A DNA stretch of 64,000 nucleotides from JABSQH01 sp039177505 (lineage in GTDB: Bacteria > Actinomycetota > Acidimicrobiia > Acidimicrobiales > Ilumatobacteraceae): the NCBI GenBank assembly GCA_039177505.1, contig JBCDFR010000005.1, positions 1-64,000 of the forward strand, read 5' to 3'. This document shows positions 52,014-60,838 of the stretch, piece by piece. Numbering within the stretch: the stretch's first letter is position 1; each line of letters starts with the position of its first letter. Position numbers and translations under genes: made by a program. A model generated the notes under the pieces. The model saw nothing but the letters and a program-made list of their open reading frames with translations, searched no databases and had not been told where the DNA came from.

Positions 52014-53117
52014 TCAGGCTTGGTAGTAGAACCACACCGACGGCTCGCCGGTGTTCGGCTGGTCCCACTCGGGCACATTCAGGTCGTCGCGGGGGTCGGC
52101 TCCAGTGTTCCATTGGCCGGTGGGCGCAGCCGCGTATGACCCGCCGCCGGCGCCTCCCCAGTTCCTGTCACCGCCGCCTCCGCCGCCGTAGCCGCCGCCA
52201 CCACCGGCTGAGTCGTGGCCGTTCCATGCGCCACCGGCGCCTGCGGTGTAACCGATCGGAGCTGGACAATTGCAACTTTCGGCGACGACGGGGTTGCCCT
52301 CGGCGTCGCGCCATGGCTGGATCCAGCCCTCTTTGGAGCCGCCCTGACCGCCGATCCCGTCGGCACCATCACGATCGCCGCCAGCGGGTTGACTCCCACC
52401 GATTCCGTTATTGCCCGGCGTCGGCTGACTTCCGGACTCGCCGCAGTCTCTGCCGCCGTCTGAGTCGCCGCCGCTGGCGTGGGCGGGGCTGGTACCGGGG
52501 CCGCTTGCGCCGGCGTTCTCGGTCTCCGCGTCGACACGTCCGCCCGCACCGCCGCTCCCTTCACCGCACACAAATGGCTTATTACCCGGGTGGCGCAGTC
52601 TTCTGCCTTCGGCGCCACCGCCGCCGGCGATGACGATGACGTCGTCGATGGTGCTGTCCTCGATCGGGGTAGTCGTCACGACCGTTGCCGAACCACCCGC
52701 GTATTGAGCCGAGCCTCGGCCCTCTGGTGTCATGTACACGTGGAGGTCATCGGATTCGTCTAAGTCGATGAGCGTCTGTGCTCGGCCACCTCCGCCGCCC
52801 TTATTTCTTGCGCCGGGTTGACCGGAGGCGTGCACGAACAGCGGACCGCTGCCGCCGGCTGGGAGCTCGACCACTCCCGATGACGTCACCTCGCACAGCA
52901 TCCACGGGCCGCCCGCGACCCCGAACGGGTACTCCTCAGTGCAGGTTGGTGTGACTGTCGGCAACGTCGATGCAGTCGATGCTGTGGACTCTGCGCTCAC
53001 CGTGTTCGTAGCAACGGTCGTGCCGGCTGCCAATGCGGTGGCCAGTCCAACGGCTGCGACGGGTGACATACGACGGCGACCGTCGTGGCGATCTGCTGGG
53101 GCGGACGATCGAAACAT
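52014..53117 (-). CDS. Secreted glycine-rich protein, paralogue 3
   Basis: 367 aa from ATG 53117 with GAGGAG upstream. RR-type signal (DGRRRMSPVAAVGLATALAAG), then TPTCTEEYPFG and LCEVTSSGVVELPAGGSG. Gly blocks alternate with polar repeats, AESCNCPAPIGYTAGAGG is conserved and the end is VWFYYQA. First of the three in transcription order from the Fur gene side; shares its promoter region with the divergent Fur/Zur gene. Confidence 0.82.
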   Translation of the reverse strand: MFRSSAPADRHDGRRRMSPVAAVGLATALAAGTTVATNTVSAESTASTASTLPTVTPTCTEEYPFGVAGGPWMLCEVTSSGVVELPAGGSGPLFVHASGQPGARNKGGGGGRAQTLIDLDESDDLHVYMTPEGRGSAQYAGGSATVVTTTPIEDSTIDDVIVIAGGGGAEGRRLRHPGNKPFVCGEGSGGAGGRVDAETENAGASGPGTSPAHASGGDSDGGRDCGESGSQPTPGNNGIGGSQPAGGDRDGADGIGGQGGSKEGWIQPWRDAEGNPVVAESCNCPAPIGYTAGAGGAWNGHDSAGGGGGYGGGGGGDRNWGGAGGGSYAAAPTGQWNTGADPRDDLNVPEWDQPNTGEPSVWFYYQA

Positions 53118-53220
53118 CAAGACTCCTCGGCCAACGATGGCCAAACGCGGGGCAACTCTTACTGACTCGAGTTGAGTCGGTGCGATGTTCGCGGTGCCTG
53201 TACGTGACCCGAAGTCTCCG
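53118..53220 (-). promoter_or_regulatory. Conserved leader of glycine-rich gene 3
   Basis: Third copy of the leader (GGAGACTTCGGG, CGAACATCGCACCGACTC, GTTTGGCCATCG, GAGGAG SD). It lies in the 215-bp divergent region with the Fur/Zur gene, so common regulation is possible. Confidence 0.5.
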
Positions 53221-53332
53221 TGTTCCGTCGCATCGCCTGATCGTGCGTTGGCGTCCAGGTTCGTCGTCGCTGGCGATGCCGTGGCGGCGCGTGCTCGATC
53301 GGTCTCGGTGCCCAATACCGTACGATTTGGCA

Positions 53333-53758
53333 ATGGACGATCGCTCGACCGAGGCCCTGAACCGGCTCCGGCGCGTCGGCGGTCGGGTCACCCCGCAACG
53401 GCGAATCGTGATCGAAGCCCTGATCGATGCGCACCCTCATCCGTCGGCGGAAGACGTCGCCGCACGGATTGCCGAAGTGGCTCCGGAGATCCATCTGTCG
53501 ACCGTGTACCGCACATTGAACACATTGACCGAGCTCGACGTGATCACCCACGTCCATCTCGATCACGGCCGGTCGGTGTACCACTTCGTCGACGACAACG
53601 GACCCCACCTCGTCTGTCGAGCGTGCGGCGCAGTCGCCCATGTTCCCGCCGACACTTTTGGGACCGTCAGTGAGCAAGTGGCATCGGCGACCGGCTTCAC
53701 GCTCGGGCATGGACACTTCGCTTGGTCGGCGACCTGTCCGGATTGTGCGTCGGTCTGA
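53333..53758 (+). CDS. Fur family metalloregulator (Zur/Fur)
   Basis: 141 aa. Winged helix at residues about 10-80 (RRVGGRVTPQRRIVIEALID; IHLSTVYRTLNTLTELDVI). The structural zinc site has two CxxC motifs, CRAC (Cys95, Cys98) and CPDC (Cys135, Cys138), plus His residues in HVHLDHG and GHGHF. Given two metal importers and Zur-like boxes at 43660-43749, Zur function is most likely, though Fur or Mur cannot be excluded. Divergent from glycine-rich gene 3. Confidence 0.88.
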   Translation: MDDRSTEALNRLRRVGGRVTPQRRIVIEALIDAHPHPSAEDVAARIAEVAPEIHLSTVYRTLNTLTELDVITHVHLDHGRSVYHFVDDNGPHLVCRACGAVAHVPADTFGTVSEQVASATGFTLGHGHFAWSATCPDCASV

Positions 53759-53785
53759 GGCGACGCGTCGCCAGCGCTCGTCCGG

Positions 53786-54532
53786 CTATATCTGCAGGCC
53801 GCGCGTGGCGCCACCATCGACGAGGATGTTCGCCCCGGTGACGAAGCTCGCCCGCCCGCTGGCGACGAAGGTGACCACATCGGCGATCTCTTCGGGGCGG
53901 GCCATCCGACCGAGTGGATTCTCTCGCATCACCGACGCGAAGTACTTGGGGTGCTCCCGCTCGACCTGCTCCCACGATCCGCCGGGAAACTTGGTGTCGC
54001 CCGGCGACACGGTGTTGACCCTGATGCCGCGGCGCGCCACCTTGAGCGCCAGCGACTTCGCCAGACTGACCGTGGCCGCCTTCATTGCGGCGTACCCCGC
54101 AATCGCCGGCCAGCCGTTGCTGGCAGCTCGCGATGCGATGTAGATCACATTGGCATCGCTGTGGTCGCCCATGTGCGCCAGACCAGCTTCGACCAGCGAC
54201 TGCGCGCCGATGATGTCGATGTCGAGCAGCGCCTGATAGTCGGGTGTGGCGAGGGCGCTCACATTCGACACGACGATGTCGACACCACCGAGTTGTTCGG
54301 CAGCCCAGCCGACGAACGCAGCCGGTTCGTCGGCGACCGCCATGTCGGTCGGCCGAGCATGTACCTCGCCTCGCTCCCTAAGGTCGGACGCCGTTGTGGC
54401 GAGTATCTCTTCATTGCGTGCGCAGATCGCGAGCCGGGCTCCTTCGCCCAGCATGCTCGCCGCGATCGCCCGACCGATGCCCTTGCTGGCGCCGGTGATG
54501 ATCACGCGCTTGCCGCTCAGTCCCAGATCCAT
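53786..54532 (-). CDS. Short-chain dehydrogenase/reductase (SDR)
   Basis: 248 aa. NAD(P)-binding TGASKGIG (14-21), NVSALA, catalytic Ser in IYIASRAAS and Tyr-Lys in AGYAAMKAA. Ends with the usual FVTGANILVDGGATRG. Classical SDR oxidoreductase, substrate unknown (3-oxoacyl-ACP reductase-like). Tandem hairpins separate it from the aldo/keto reductase upstream. Confidence 0.92.
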   Translation of the reverse strand: MDLGLSGKRVIITGASKGIGRAIAASMLGEGARLAICARNEEILATTASDLRERGEVHARPTDMAVADEPAAFVGWAAEQLGGVDIVVSNVSALATPDYQALLDIDIIGAQSLVEAGLAHMGDHSDANVIYIASRAASNGWPAIAGYAAMKAATVSLAKSLALKVARRGIRVNTVSPGDTKFPGGSWEQVEREHPKYFASVMRENPLGRMARPEEIADVVTFVASGRASFVTGANILVDGGATRGLQI

Positions 54533-54602
54533 CTGCCCTCCCCATCGAGATCGTGCCCGTAGATCGTGCCAGGCCGCCGGTCGTGGTGCCCCAATGAACG
54601 AG

Positions 54603-54644
54603 CGGTGAGGGAACGGGCCCCCTGTCGGCGCATTCGCTCACCGG
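54603..54644. terminator. Hairpin repeat, copy 1
   Basis: CGGTGAGGGAACG pairs with the CATTCGCTCACCGG arm around a GGGCCCCCTGTCGG loop. It forms one of two nearly identical hairpins, 61 bp apart, between the aldo/keto reductase and SDR genes. Confidence 0.6.
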
Positions 54645-54663
54645 TGGCGTGTGCGCCCGGGCT

Positions 54664-54706
54664 CCGGTGAGGGAACGGGCTCCCGGTCGACGCGTTCGCT
54701 CACCGG
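54664..54706. terminator. Hairpin repeat, copy 2, over the aldo/keto reductase stop
   Basis: CCGGTGAGGGAACG and CGTTCGCTCACCGG form a 13-of-14 bp stem. The right arm contains the reductase stop. Same sequence family as copy 1, so possibly an interspersed REP-like element used as a terminator. Confidence 0.6.
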
Positions 54707-55674
54707 AAGCCGACTGGTTGACGGGTCGTGTAGCCCGCCTCCAGACGGCCGGTCTGCTCGTCGGTCAGTTCGACGTCGAGCGCGGCGACCGCGTCGTCGA
54801 TGTGATGTGGCTTGGTGGCGCCGATGATCGGCGCGTCGACGCCCGGTGCGCCGAGCACCCACGCCAGCGCAACTTGCGCACGACTCACGCCGTGCTCGTC
54901 GGCGATGGCTGCGACTTCGTCGACGATCGCCCGATCGCTGTCGAGATACAAGGTCGCGCCGAAGTCGTCGGTCTCCGAGCGGGTCGTTGTTTCGTCCCAT
55001 TCCCGAGTGAGCTTTCCTCGCGCCAGCGGGCTCCACGGGATGAGGCCGACACCTTGGTCTCGACAGAGCGGGAGCATCTCACGCTCCTCCTCGCGGTGCA
55101 GCAGGTTGTAGTGGTTCTGCATCGAGACGAACCGGGTCCAGCCGTGCTGATCGGCGACGAACAGTGCCTTCGCGAACTGCCACGCCCACATCGACGAGGC
55201 GCCGATGTAGCGAACCTTGCCGGCCTTCACCACGTCGTGGAGTGCCTCCATCGTCTCCTCGATCGGCGTGAATGGATCCCACCGATGGATCTGATACAGA
55301 TCGACGTAGTCGGTGCCGAGGCGGTGCAAGCTGGCATCGATCTCGGTCATCACTGCCTTGCGCGAGAGCCCGGCGGCGTTGCGTTCCCCGGGACGCATCG
55401 GCCCGCACAACTTGGTGGCGATCACGATCTCGTCGCGCGTGGCCATGTCGCGCAGCGCCTTGCCGACGATCTCCTCGCTCGAACCGAGGGAGTACACGTT
55501 GGCCGTGTCGAAGAAGTTGATGCCTGCTTCGAGGGCCTGGCCAATGAACGGTCGGCTCTCGCGCTCGTCCAGCGACCAGGGATGGGTCCCGCGATCGGGT
55601 TGGCCGTAGCTCATGCAGCCGAGGCAGATCCGCGAGACCTCGAGGCCGGTCGATCCAAGTCGCGTGTACTCCAT
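54700..55674 (-). CDS. Aldo/keto reductase
   Basis: 324 aa from ATG 55674 (MEYTRLGSTGLEVSRICLG). TIM-barrel AKR: catalytic Asp in GINFFDTANVYSLG, Tyr in the same segment, Lys in VIATKLCG and His in YQIHRWD. Size and the loop DPFTPIEETMEALHDVVKAG match the YhdN/AKR11-like group. NADPH-linked reduction of carbonyls; substrate unknown. Divergent from the ATP-grasp gene with 23 nt between starts. Confidence 0.9.
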   Translation of the reverse strand: MEYTRLGSTGLEVSRICLGCMSYGQPDRGTHPWSLDERESRPFIGQALEAGINFFDTANVYSLGSSEEIVGKALRDMATRDEIVIATKLCGPMRPGERNAAGLSRKAVMTEIDASLHRLGTDYVDLYQIHRWDPFTPIEETMEALHDVVKAGKVRYIGASSMWAWQFAKALFVADQHGWTRFVSMQNHYNLLHREEEREMLPLCRDQGVGLIPWSPLARGKLTREWDETTTRSETDDFGATLYLDSDRAIVDEVAAIADEHGVSRAQVALAWVLGAPGVDAPIIGATKPHHIDDAVAALDVELTDEQTGRLEAGYTTRQPVGFR

Positions 55675-55697
55675 CCGTTGGACCATACGCTCGGCCG

Positions 55698-57038
55698 ATG
55701 AGCGATGCGACTGCGTGGGCAGCAGCACGACGATGGGATGAACTCGTGGGCGCTCACCCGGGGACCATTGAGTATCTTGCCGAGGCGCAACACTCGCCCT
55801 CGCTCCAGATTCGCGGTCATCCGTTGTGTTCGGTGGCGAGACCGGCGTTCATCTCCCGTCACGAGTTCGACGTCCAGCGCCGCGTCGTGCGCGATGTGGT
55901 AGCCGCGTTGCGCCGGGCCCGCGACGTGGTGGTTGCCGAGCGCAGTCGTCTCGCCCTGCTTGGTCGCTTCGGGGAGTGGATCGATCAGCTCACCGGGCTC
56001 GAGGTTGCCGACGTCGATCACGGAGAAGCGATCCGTCTCGATGGGTTCATCGGGACGGGCCTCCAGTTCGTCGAGGCGAACGCTGACCTTCCCGGAGGCG
56101 CCGGACATGCCGACTCGCTCGCGGAGGTGTTCAAGGAGTCACCGCCGTGGGCGACGTTCGCCGACGAGTTCCGACCGGAGATCGTGCCAATGCTGCCGCT
56201 GATGGTCGACACGCTGGTGTCGAGCTGGCGGCGGTGGGGGCGTGGCGGCGCGGCGCCAGCCCTCGCAGTGATCGGTTGGCGCGCACGCGACGAGATCACC
56301 GATGCCAATGTGCACTCGATACTCGGCGCAGCCCGGGCGGCGGGCCTCGACGCATGGTCTGCGGAGCCCGCCGAGCTCGAATGGCAGCGCGATCGACTCG
56401 TCGCCGCCGGCCGTCCGTGCGACCTCGTTTTCCGGGCGATGTTGACTCCATGGGTGCTCGGCGCACTCGACGAGCTCCAGCCGCTCATCGCTGCACTGCG
56501 CCACGACGCGGTGTGCATGGTCAATTCGTTCCGCGCTGAGTTGATGGGGAACAAGGCGCTGTTCGCGCTCTTGACCGACCCGCATCTCGAACTCGGGCTG
56601 ACCCAGTCGCAACGGCGCGCCGTCAATGGCCATGTTCCGTGGGGGCGAATCATGCGCGATGCGCGAACGACGGGACCCAAGCACGAGTCCATCGATCTGC
56701 TCGGGTGGGTCGAAGACCATAGCGAGCAACTCGTGATCAAGCCGATGCACGACGCCGCCGGGCAAGGTGTCGTACTCGGCTGGGAGGTGGATGACGTCGG
56801 GTGGAGGAAGGCGATCGATGGAGCGCTTGACGGCGAACACGTCGTGCAACAGCGGATCGAGACCGTGGCGACGACGTTCCCGCTGATAGATGGCGGCGAG
56901 GCGGAGCTGATCCACGACATCGACCCATTCGTGTTCGACGGCGAACTCGGGACCTTCTTCAGCCGGTTGAGTTCCGCTGGACTGACCAACGTCTCGTCGG
57001 GGGGCTCGCTCGTGCCCACCGTGATCGTGGCAAGTTAG
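55698..57038 (+). CDS. Circularly permuted ATP-grasp domain protein
   Basis: 446 aa. An N-terminal helical region to about 180 is followed by an ATP-grasp-like alpha/beta fold (AVIGWRARDEITDANVHSIL; LVIKPMHDAAGQGVVLGWEV, the Lys and Gly loop for ATP; VVQQRIETVATTFPLIDG). No Asp-Asp-Glu metal set of the classical order is obvious, as expected when the domain is permuted (type 2 CP_ATPgrasp). Likely ATP-dependent carboxylate-amine ligase, such as peptide or glutathionylspermidine-like formation; substrate unknown. Confidence 0.72.
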   Translation: MSDATAWAAARRWDELVGAHPGTIEYLAEAQHSPSLQIRGHPLCSVARPAFISRHEFDVQRRVVRDVVAALRRARDVVVAERSRLALLGRFGEWIDQLTGLEVADVDHGEAIRLDGFIGTGLQFVEANADLPGGAGHADSLAEVFKESPPWATFADEFRPEIVPMLPLMVDTLVSSWRRWGRGGAAPALAVIGWRARDEITDANVHSILGAARAAGLDAWSAEPAELEWQRDRLVAAGRPCDLVFRAMLTPWVLGALDELQPLIAALRHDAVCMVNSFRAELMGNKALFALLTDPHLELGLTQSQRRAVNGHVPWGRIMRDARTTGPKHESIDLLGWVEDHSEQLVIKPMHDAAGQGVVLGWEVDDVGWRKAIDGALDGEHVVQQRIETVATTFPLIDGGEAELIHDIDPFVFDGELGTFFSRLSSAGLTNVSSGGSLVPTVIVAS

Positions 57039-57091
57039 GACGAACGACTCCCGGTAGCAGCTGGGTATGGACGATCGTCGACACTGGGGAC

Positions 57092-57526
57092 ATGGCTGAT
57101 CTCCGGATGACCGAAGACGAACGGCAACAGTTCCTTGCCGACTTGCACGTCGGGGTGCTCGGCATTGAACGTGGCGACGGTCCACCGCTGATCGTGCCGG
57201 TCTGGTACGACTACGCCTGCGGCGGCGACGTCGAGGTGTACACCGGGGCCGACTCGCTCAAAGGCCGGCTGGCAGCAGCCGGTGGCCGCGGTTCGCTGTG
57301 CGCCCAGCAGGAGTCGCTGCCGTACAAGTACGTCACCGTCGAAGGGCCGATCGTGCTCGAACCACTCGTCGACGCCGACCTTTCCAAGCTGACCGCCATC
57401 GCCATTCGCTACCTCGGAGAAGAGCTTGGTCAGGGATACGCCAGCGGGCAGTCGATCGACGGCCAGGTGCGCCTTCGGCTCCAGCCGCGACGCTGGTTGA
57501 GCGTCGACTACTCCAACCAATTCTGA
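57092..57526 (+). CDS. Pyridoxamine 5-phosphate oxidase-like flavin/F420 split-barrel protein
   Basis: 144 aa. Split beta-barrel of the PPOX family: ADLHVGVLGIERGDGPPLIV, then WYDYACGGDVEVYTG and GRGSLCAQQE. Members bind FMN, F420 or heme; F420 reductase-like function is common in actinobacteria. It lies downstream of the ATP-grasp gene and 79 nt upstream of an LLM oxidoreductase. Confidence 0.83.
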   Translation: MADLRMTEDERQQFLADLHVGVLGIERGDGPPLIVPVWYDYACGGDVEVYTGADSLKGRLAAAGGRGSLCAQQESLPYKYVTVEGPIVLEPLVDADLSKLTAIAIRYLGEELGQGYASGQSIDGQVRLRLQPRRWLSVDYSNQF

Positions 57527-57605
57527 CGGTCGCCGCGACCCAGACGGACTCGGTCCCGTTGGGGCGCGCTCGCTACGTTCGCAGGGAACCGACGAGAGGA
57601 ACGTC

Positions 57606-58640
57606 ATGAAGATCTCCACGACCATCGGGTTCAATGGCAACCCCCAGCAGCTGGCCCAACAAGCGAAGGATCTCGAGTCGGCCGGCGTCGATCTGATCTG
57701 GGGCGCTGAGATCTACGGCTACGACCTCGTCTCGACCCTGGCCTATCTGGCGGCCGAGACCTCGACGGTGCAGCTGATGACTGGCATCATCCCGCTGTAC
57801 TCGCGCAGCCCAGCGCTGATCGCTCAGACCGCTGCGACCTTGGACGCATTGTCGGAGGGTCGTTTCGTGCTCGGCCTCGGATCTTCGGGTCCACAAGTGA
57901 TCGAGGGCTGGCACGGCGTACCGTTCGAGAAGCCGCTGGCCAGAACGCGCGACACGATCGACATCTGCCAGAAGGTGTGGAGCGGTGAGAAGGTCTCCCA
58001 CGAAGGCCGCGTGTACAGTCTGCCGCTCCCCGAGGGCGGGACCGGTCTGGGCAAGCCGATCAAGTTCATGAATCGCCCGCCCGACCACGACATCCCGATC
58101 TCGTTGGCCACGATCGGGCCGAAGAACGTCGAGCTGACCGCCGAGGTCGCCGACATCTGGCAAACGATCCACTTCGTTCCCGATCGATTCCAGCAGGTGT
58201 GGGGTGAGTCGCTCGCCGCGGGTACGGCTAAGCGCGACCCCGACAAGGCTCCGCTGGAGATCCTCGCCGGCGGCACCGTCGCTTTGGGCTCCGGTCCCCA
58301 CGTCGACGAGGCTCGAGCAGCCGCCCGCGGCCTGATCGGCTTCTACGTCGGAGGCATGGGTGCCAAGTCGAAGAACTTCTACAACGACTTGTTCAAGCGC
58401 TACGGCTGGGAGCAGGAAGCCGAGGAGATCCAAGACCTCTTCCTGTCCGGCAAGCGCGGTGAGGCGATCGCCGCCGTGCCCGACGAGTACATCGACCTGT
58501 CGGCGTTGATCGGCGATGAGGGTCACGTACGCGAGCGCATCCAGGTGTTCAAGGACGTGGGCGTGTCGTACCTCAACGTGCAGCCGCACGGACCCGACCC
58601 TCTGGCGACCATCGAGAAGGTCAAGGCCTGGTCGGAATAG
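57606..58640 (+). CDS. LLM-class F420-dependent oxidoreductase
   Basis: 344 aa from ATG 57606 (GAGAGGAA upstream). Luciferase-like TIM barrel: NPQQLAQQAKDLESAGVDLIW, LSEGRFVLGLGSSG, and IPISLATIGPKNVELTAEVA. The family reduces or oxidises small molecules with F420 or FMN, probably F420 here. Flanked on both sides by split-barrel proteins, which suggests a linked F420 redox set. Confidence 0.9.
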   Translation: MKISTTIGFNGNPQQLAQQAKDLESAGVDLIWGAEIYGYDLVSTLAYLAAETSTVQLMTGIIPLYSRSPALIAQTAATLDALSEGRFVLGLGSSGPQVIEGWHGVPFEKPLARTRDTIDICQKVWSGEKVSHEGRVYSLPLPEGGTGLGKPIKFMNRPPDHDIPISLATIGPKNVELTAEVADIWQTIHFVPDRFQQVWGESLAAGTAKRDPDKAPLEILAGGTVALGSGPHVDEARAAARGLIGFYVGGMGAKSKNFYNDLFKRYGWEQEAEEIQDLFLSGKRGEAIAAVPDEYIDLSALIGDEGHVRERIQVFKDVGVSYLNVQPHGPDPLATIEKVKAWSE

Positions 58641-58656
58641 CCGGGCTGGGTTGACC

Positions 58657-59151
58657 GTGAGCAAGATCTCCGCCGACGATCCGCGGGCCAACTACAAGGC
58701 CAGCGACACCATCGTCGATGACGACGAGCTGCGTGCGTTTCTCGACGGCAAGCACCGTTGGGTGTTGTCGACGACGCGCAACGACGGCCGACCGCAGATG
58801 AGCCTGGTCACCGGCGGCATGTTGGCAGACGGGCGGCTTGCCGTTTCGACCTACCCCGAGCGGGTCAAGGCGCGCAACGTGTGTCGCAACCCGCTCGTGT
58901 CGGTCGTTGTGATGGGGTCTGAGTTCAACGACGCATGGGTGCAGATCGACGGCGACGCGGTCGTCGGTGATCTCCCGGAGGTCGGCGACGATTTCGTCGA
59001 GTACTACCGCTCGATTTCCGGCGAGCACCCGGATTGGGACGAGTATCGGGAGGCGATGGCCGAGCAGGGCAAATGTCTCATCCTCGTCACGCCAACCCGC
59101 TGGAGCCCTGTGAGCAAAGGCGGCTTTCCGCCGTCGTTGTTCGAAGACTGA
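58657..59151 (+). CDS. PPOX-class F420-dependent split-barrel protein
   Basis: 164 aa from GTG 58657 (TTG 58651 is possible). Split barrel with HRWVLSTTRNDGRPQMSLV, then LAVSTYPERVKARNVCRN and WVQIDGDAVVG; typical of the actinobacterial PPOX F420-dependent family. Spaced 16 nt behind the LLM gene and 18 nt ahead of glutamate dehydrogenase, so the three are probably one operon. Confidence 0.86.
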   Translation: MSKISADDPRANYKASDTIVDDDELRAFLDGKHRWVLSTTRNDGRPQMSLVTGGMLADGRLAVSTYPERVKARNVCRNPLVSVVVMGSEFNDAWVQIDGDAVVGDLPEVGDDFVEYYRSISGEHPDWDEYREAMAEQGKCLILVTPTRWSPVSKGGFPPSLFED

Positions 59152-59169
59152 GAGACGAGAGAACCCGCG

Positions 59170-60534
59170 ATGGCACTGTCCGATCACGTTGACCTGCCGC
59201 GATTCATGGAGGGCGTCGAGCGACGCAATCCCGGGCAGAGTGAGTTCATCCAGGCGGTGCACGAAGTCGCGGCCGACGTGTTTCCGTGGATCATCCAGAA
59301 CAATCGGGAGGAGTACCTCGAGTACCAGATTCTGCGACGTATCGCGGAGCCCGATCGCGTCGTCAGCTTCCGTGTGTGCTGGGAGGACGACAACCACAAC
59401 ATCCGCGTGCAGCGCGGCTGGCGAGTGCAGAACAACAATGCCATCGGCCCATACAAAGGCGGGCTGCGATTCCACCCGAGCGTGACTGAGAGCGTGCTCA
59501 AGTTCCTCGCCTTCGAGCAGACGTTCAAGAACAGCCTGACCGGCCTGCCGATGGGTGGTGGGAAAGGTGGCGCCAACTTCAACCCACGCGGCAAGACCGA
59601 TCACGAGGTGATGCGGTTCTGCCAATCGTTCATGACCGAGCTGTACCGCCACGTCGGCGACGACACGGACGTCCCCGCCGGCGACATCGGTGTAGGCGCG
59701 CGGGAGATCGGCTACATGTTCGGCCAGTACAAGCGGATCACCAATCGATTCACCGGGGTGCTGACGGGCAAGGCGATCGAGTTCGGCGGCAGTGAGATCC
59801 GCACCGAGGCGACCGGTTACGGGGTCGTGTACTTCCTGGCGAACATGTTCGAGTACCGCAATCGTTCGTTGGAGGGCGCGCGCTGCGCAATCTCGGGTTC
59901 GGGAAATGTGGCGCTGCACGCGGCCGAGAAGGTGCTGCAGCTCGGCGGCAGCGTGCACACCTTCTCGGATTCCGGTGGGTTCGTGTTCGACCCGGATGGT
60001 ATCGACGAGGAGAAACTCGCCTGGACCAAGGAGTTGAAAGGGGAGCGACGCGGCCGGATCGCCGAGTACGCCAACCGCTATCCCGGGGCGACGTTCCACG
60101 CCGATCAGCGGCCGTGGTCGGTGCCGTGCGACGTCGCCCTGCCGTGTGCGACTCAGAACGAATTGAGCGGCGGCGATGCCCGCGAACTGGTCGCCAACGG
60201 GTGTATCGCCGTCGCTGAGGGCGCCAACATGCCGACCGACGCCGATGGCATCGAAGTGTTCGCCGAAGCGGGCACGTGGTTCGCCCCCGGCAAGGCGGCA
60301 AACGCGGGCGGCGTCGCGGTGTCCGGGTTGGAGATGAGCCAGAACTCGGCTCGCCTCGTCTGGGAGGAAGACGAGGTCGAGCGGCAACTGGTCGACATCA
60401 TGGCCGGCATCCATGATCGCTGCGTCGAGCATGGCCGGGTCGCCGACACCGGTGACGTCAACTACGTACGCGGTGCGAACATCGCCGGGTTCGTCAAGGT
60501 CGCCGACGCGATGCTGGCGTTCGGTGTGGTGTAG
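59170..60534 (+). CDS. gdhA: NADP-specific glutamate dehydrogenase
   Basis: 454 aa. It makes glutamate from 2-oxoglutarate and ammonia. Substrate and catalytic motifs: GPYKGGLRFHP (93-103), PMGGGKGGANF with the catalytic Lys132, DVPAGDIGVGAREIGYMFGQY, and the Rossmann SGSGNVALHAAEK. Hexameric GdhA type of usual length. Last gene before the degraded region; downstream of it nothing is intact on this strand until lanM. Confidence 0.96.
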   Translation: MALSDHVDLPRFMEGVERRNPGQSEFIQAVHEVAADVFPWIIQNNREEYLEYQILRRIAEPDRVVSFRVCWEDDNHNIRVQRGWRVQNNNAIGPYKGGLRFHPSVTESVLKFLAFEQTFKNSLTGLPMGGGKGGANFNPRGKTDHEVMRFCQSFMTELYRHVGDDTDVPAGDIGVGAREIGYMFGQYKRITNRFTGVLTGKAIEFGGSEIRTEATGYGVVYFLANMFEYRNRSLEGARCAISGSGNVALHAAEKVLQLGGSVHTFSDSGGFVFDPDGIDEEKLAWTKELKGERRGRIAEYANRYPGATFHADQRPWSVPCDVALPCATQNELSGGDARELVANGCIAVAEGANMPTDADGIEVFAEAGTWFAPGKAANAGGVAVSGLEMSQNSARLVWEEDEVERQLVDIMAGIHDRCVEHGRVADTGDVNYVRGANIAGFVKVADAMLAFGVV

Positions 60535-60539
60535 CCCGC

Positions 60540-60838
60540 TCAGCGCACGATGAGGTGGACGTCGCCGAATTCGTGCCAGCGGTAGCGGGCCTCGACCGCA
60601 GCGTCGTAGGCCGACTGGAGAGCGTCCGGCGCGGCAATTGCGGCCAGCATCTGCAGGTGCGACGCTTCTGGTTCGTGCCAACCCGTGAGGAGCCCGTCAA
60701 CCGAGGGGGCGCCCCGCTCCGGTGTGACGATCACGTCGGTCCAACCGGCGCCGGGATGGACATCTCCACGGTCGTCGCAGTGAACCCCCGGCGCCTCGCG
60801 TCTGCTGGTAATTGCTGCGTGGCCAGTCTGCGATTCAT
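60540..60838 (-). pseudogene. queA: QueA C-terminal remnant
   Basis: From about 60767 to 60540 the minus strand reads an intact QueA tail: VHPGAGWTDVIVTPERG, LLTGWHEPEASHLQMLAAIA, and RYRWHEFGDVHLIV before the stop. QueA transfers ribosyl from SAM to make epoxyqueuosine. Immediately upstream the next QueA segment (LPADARRRGFTATTVE) is in another frame with about ten residues missing, and no N-terminal two thirds exist. A truncated, frameshifted remnant only 6 nt from the gdhA stop. Confidence 0.78.
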
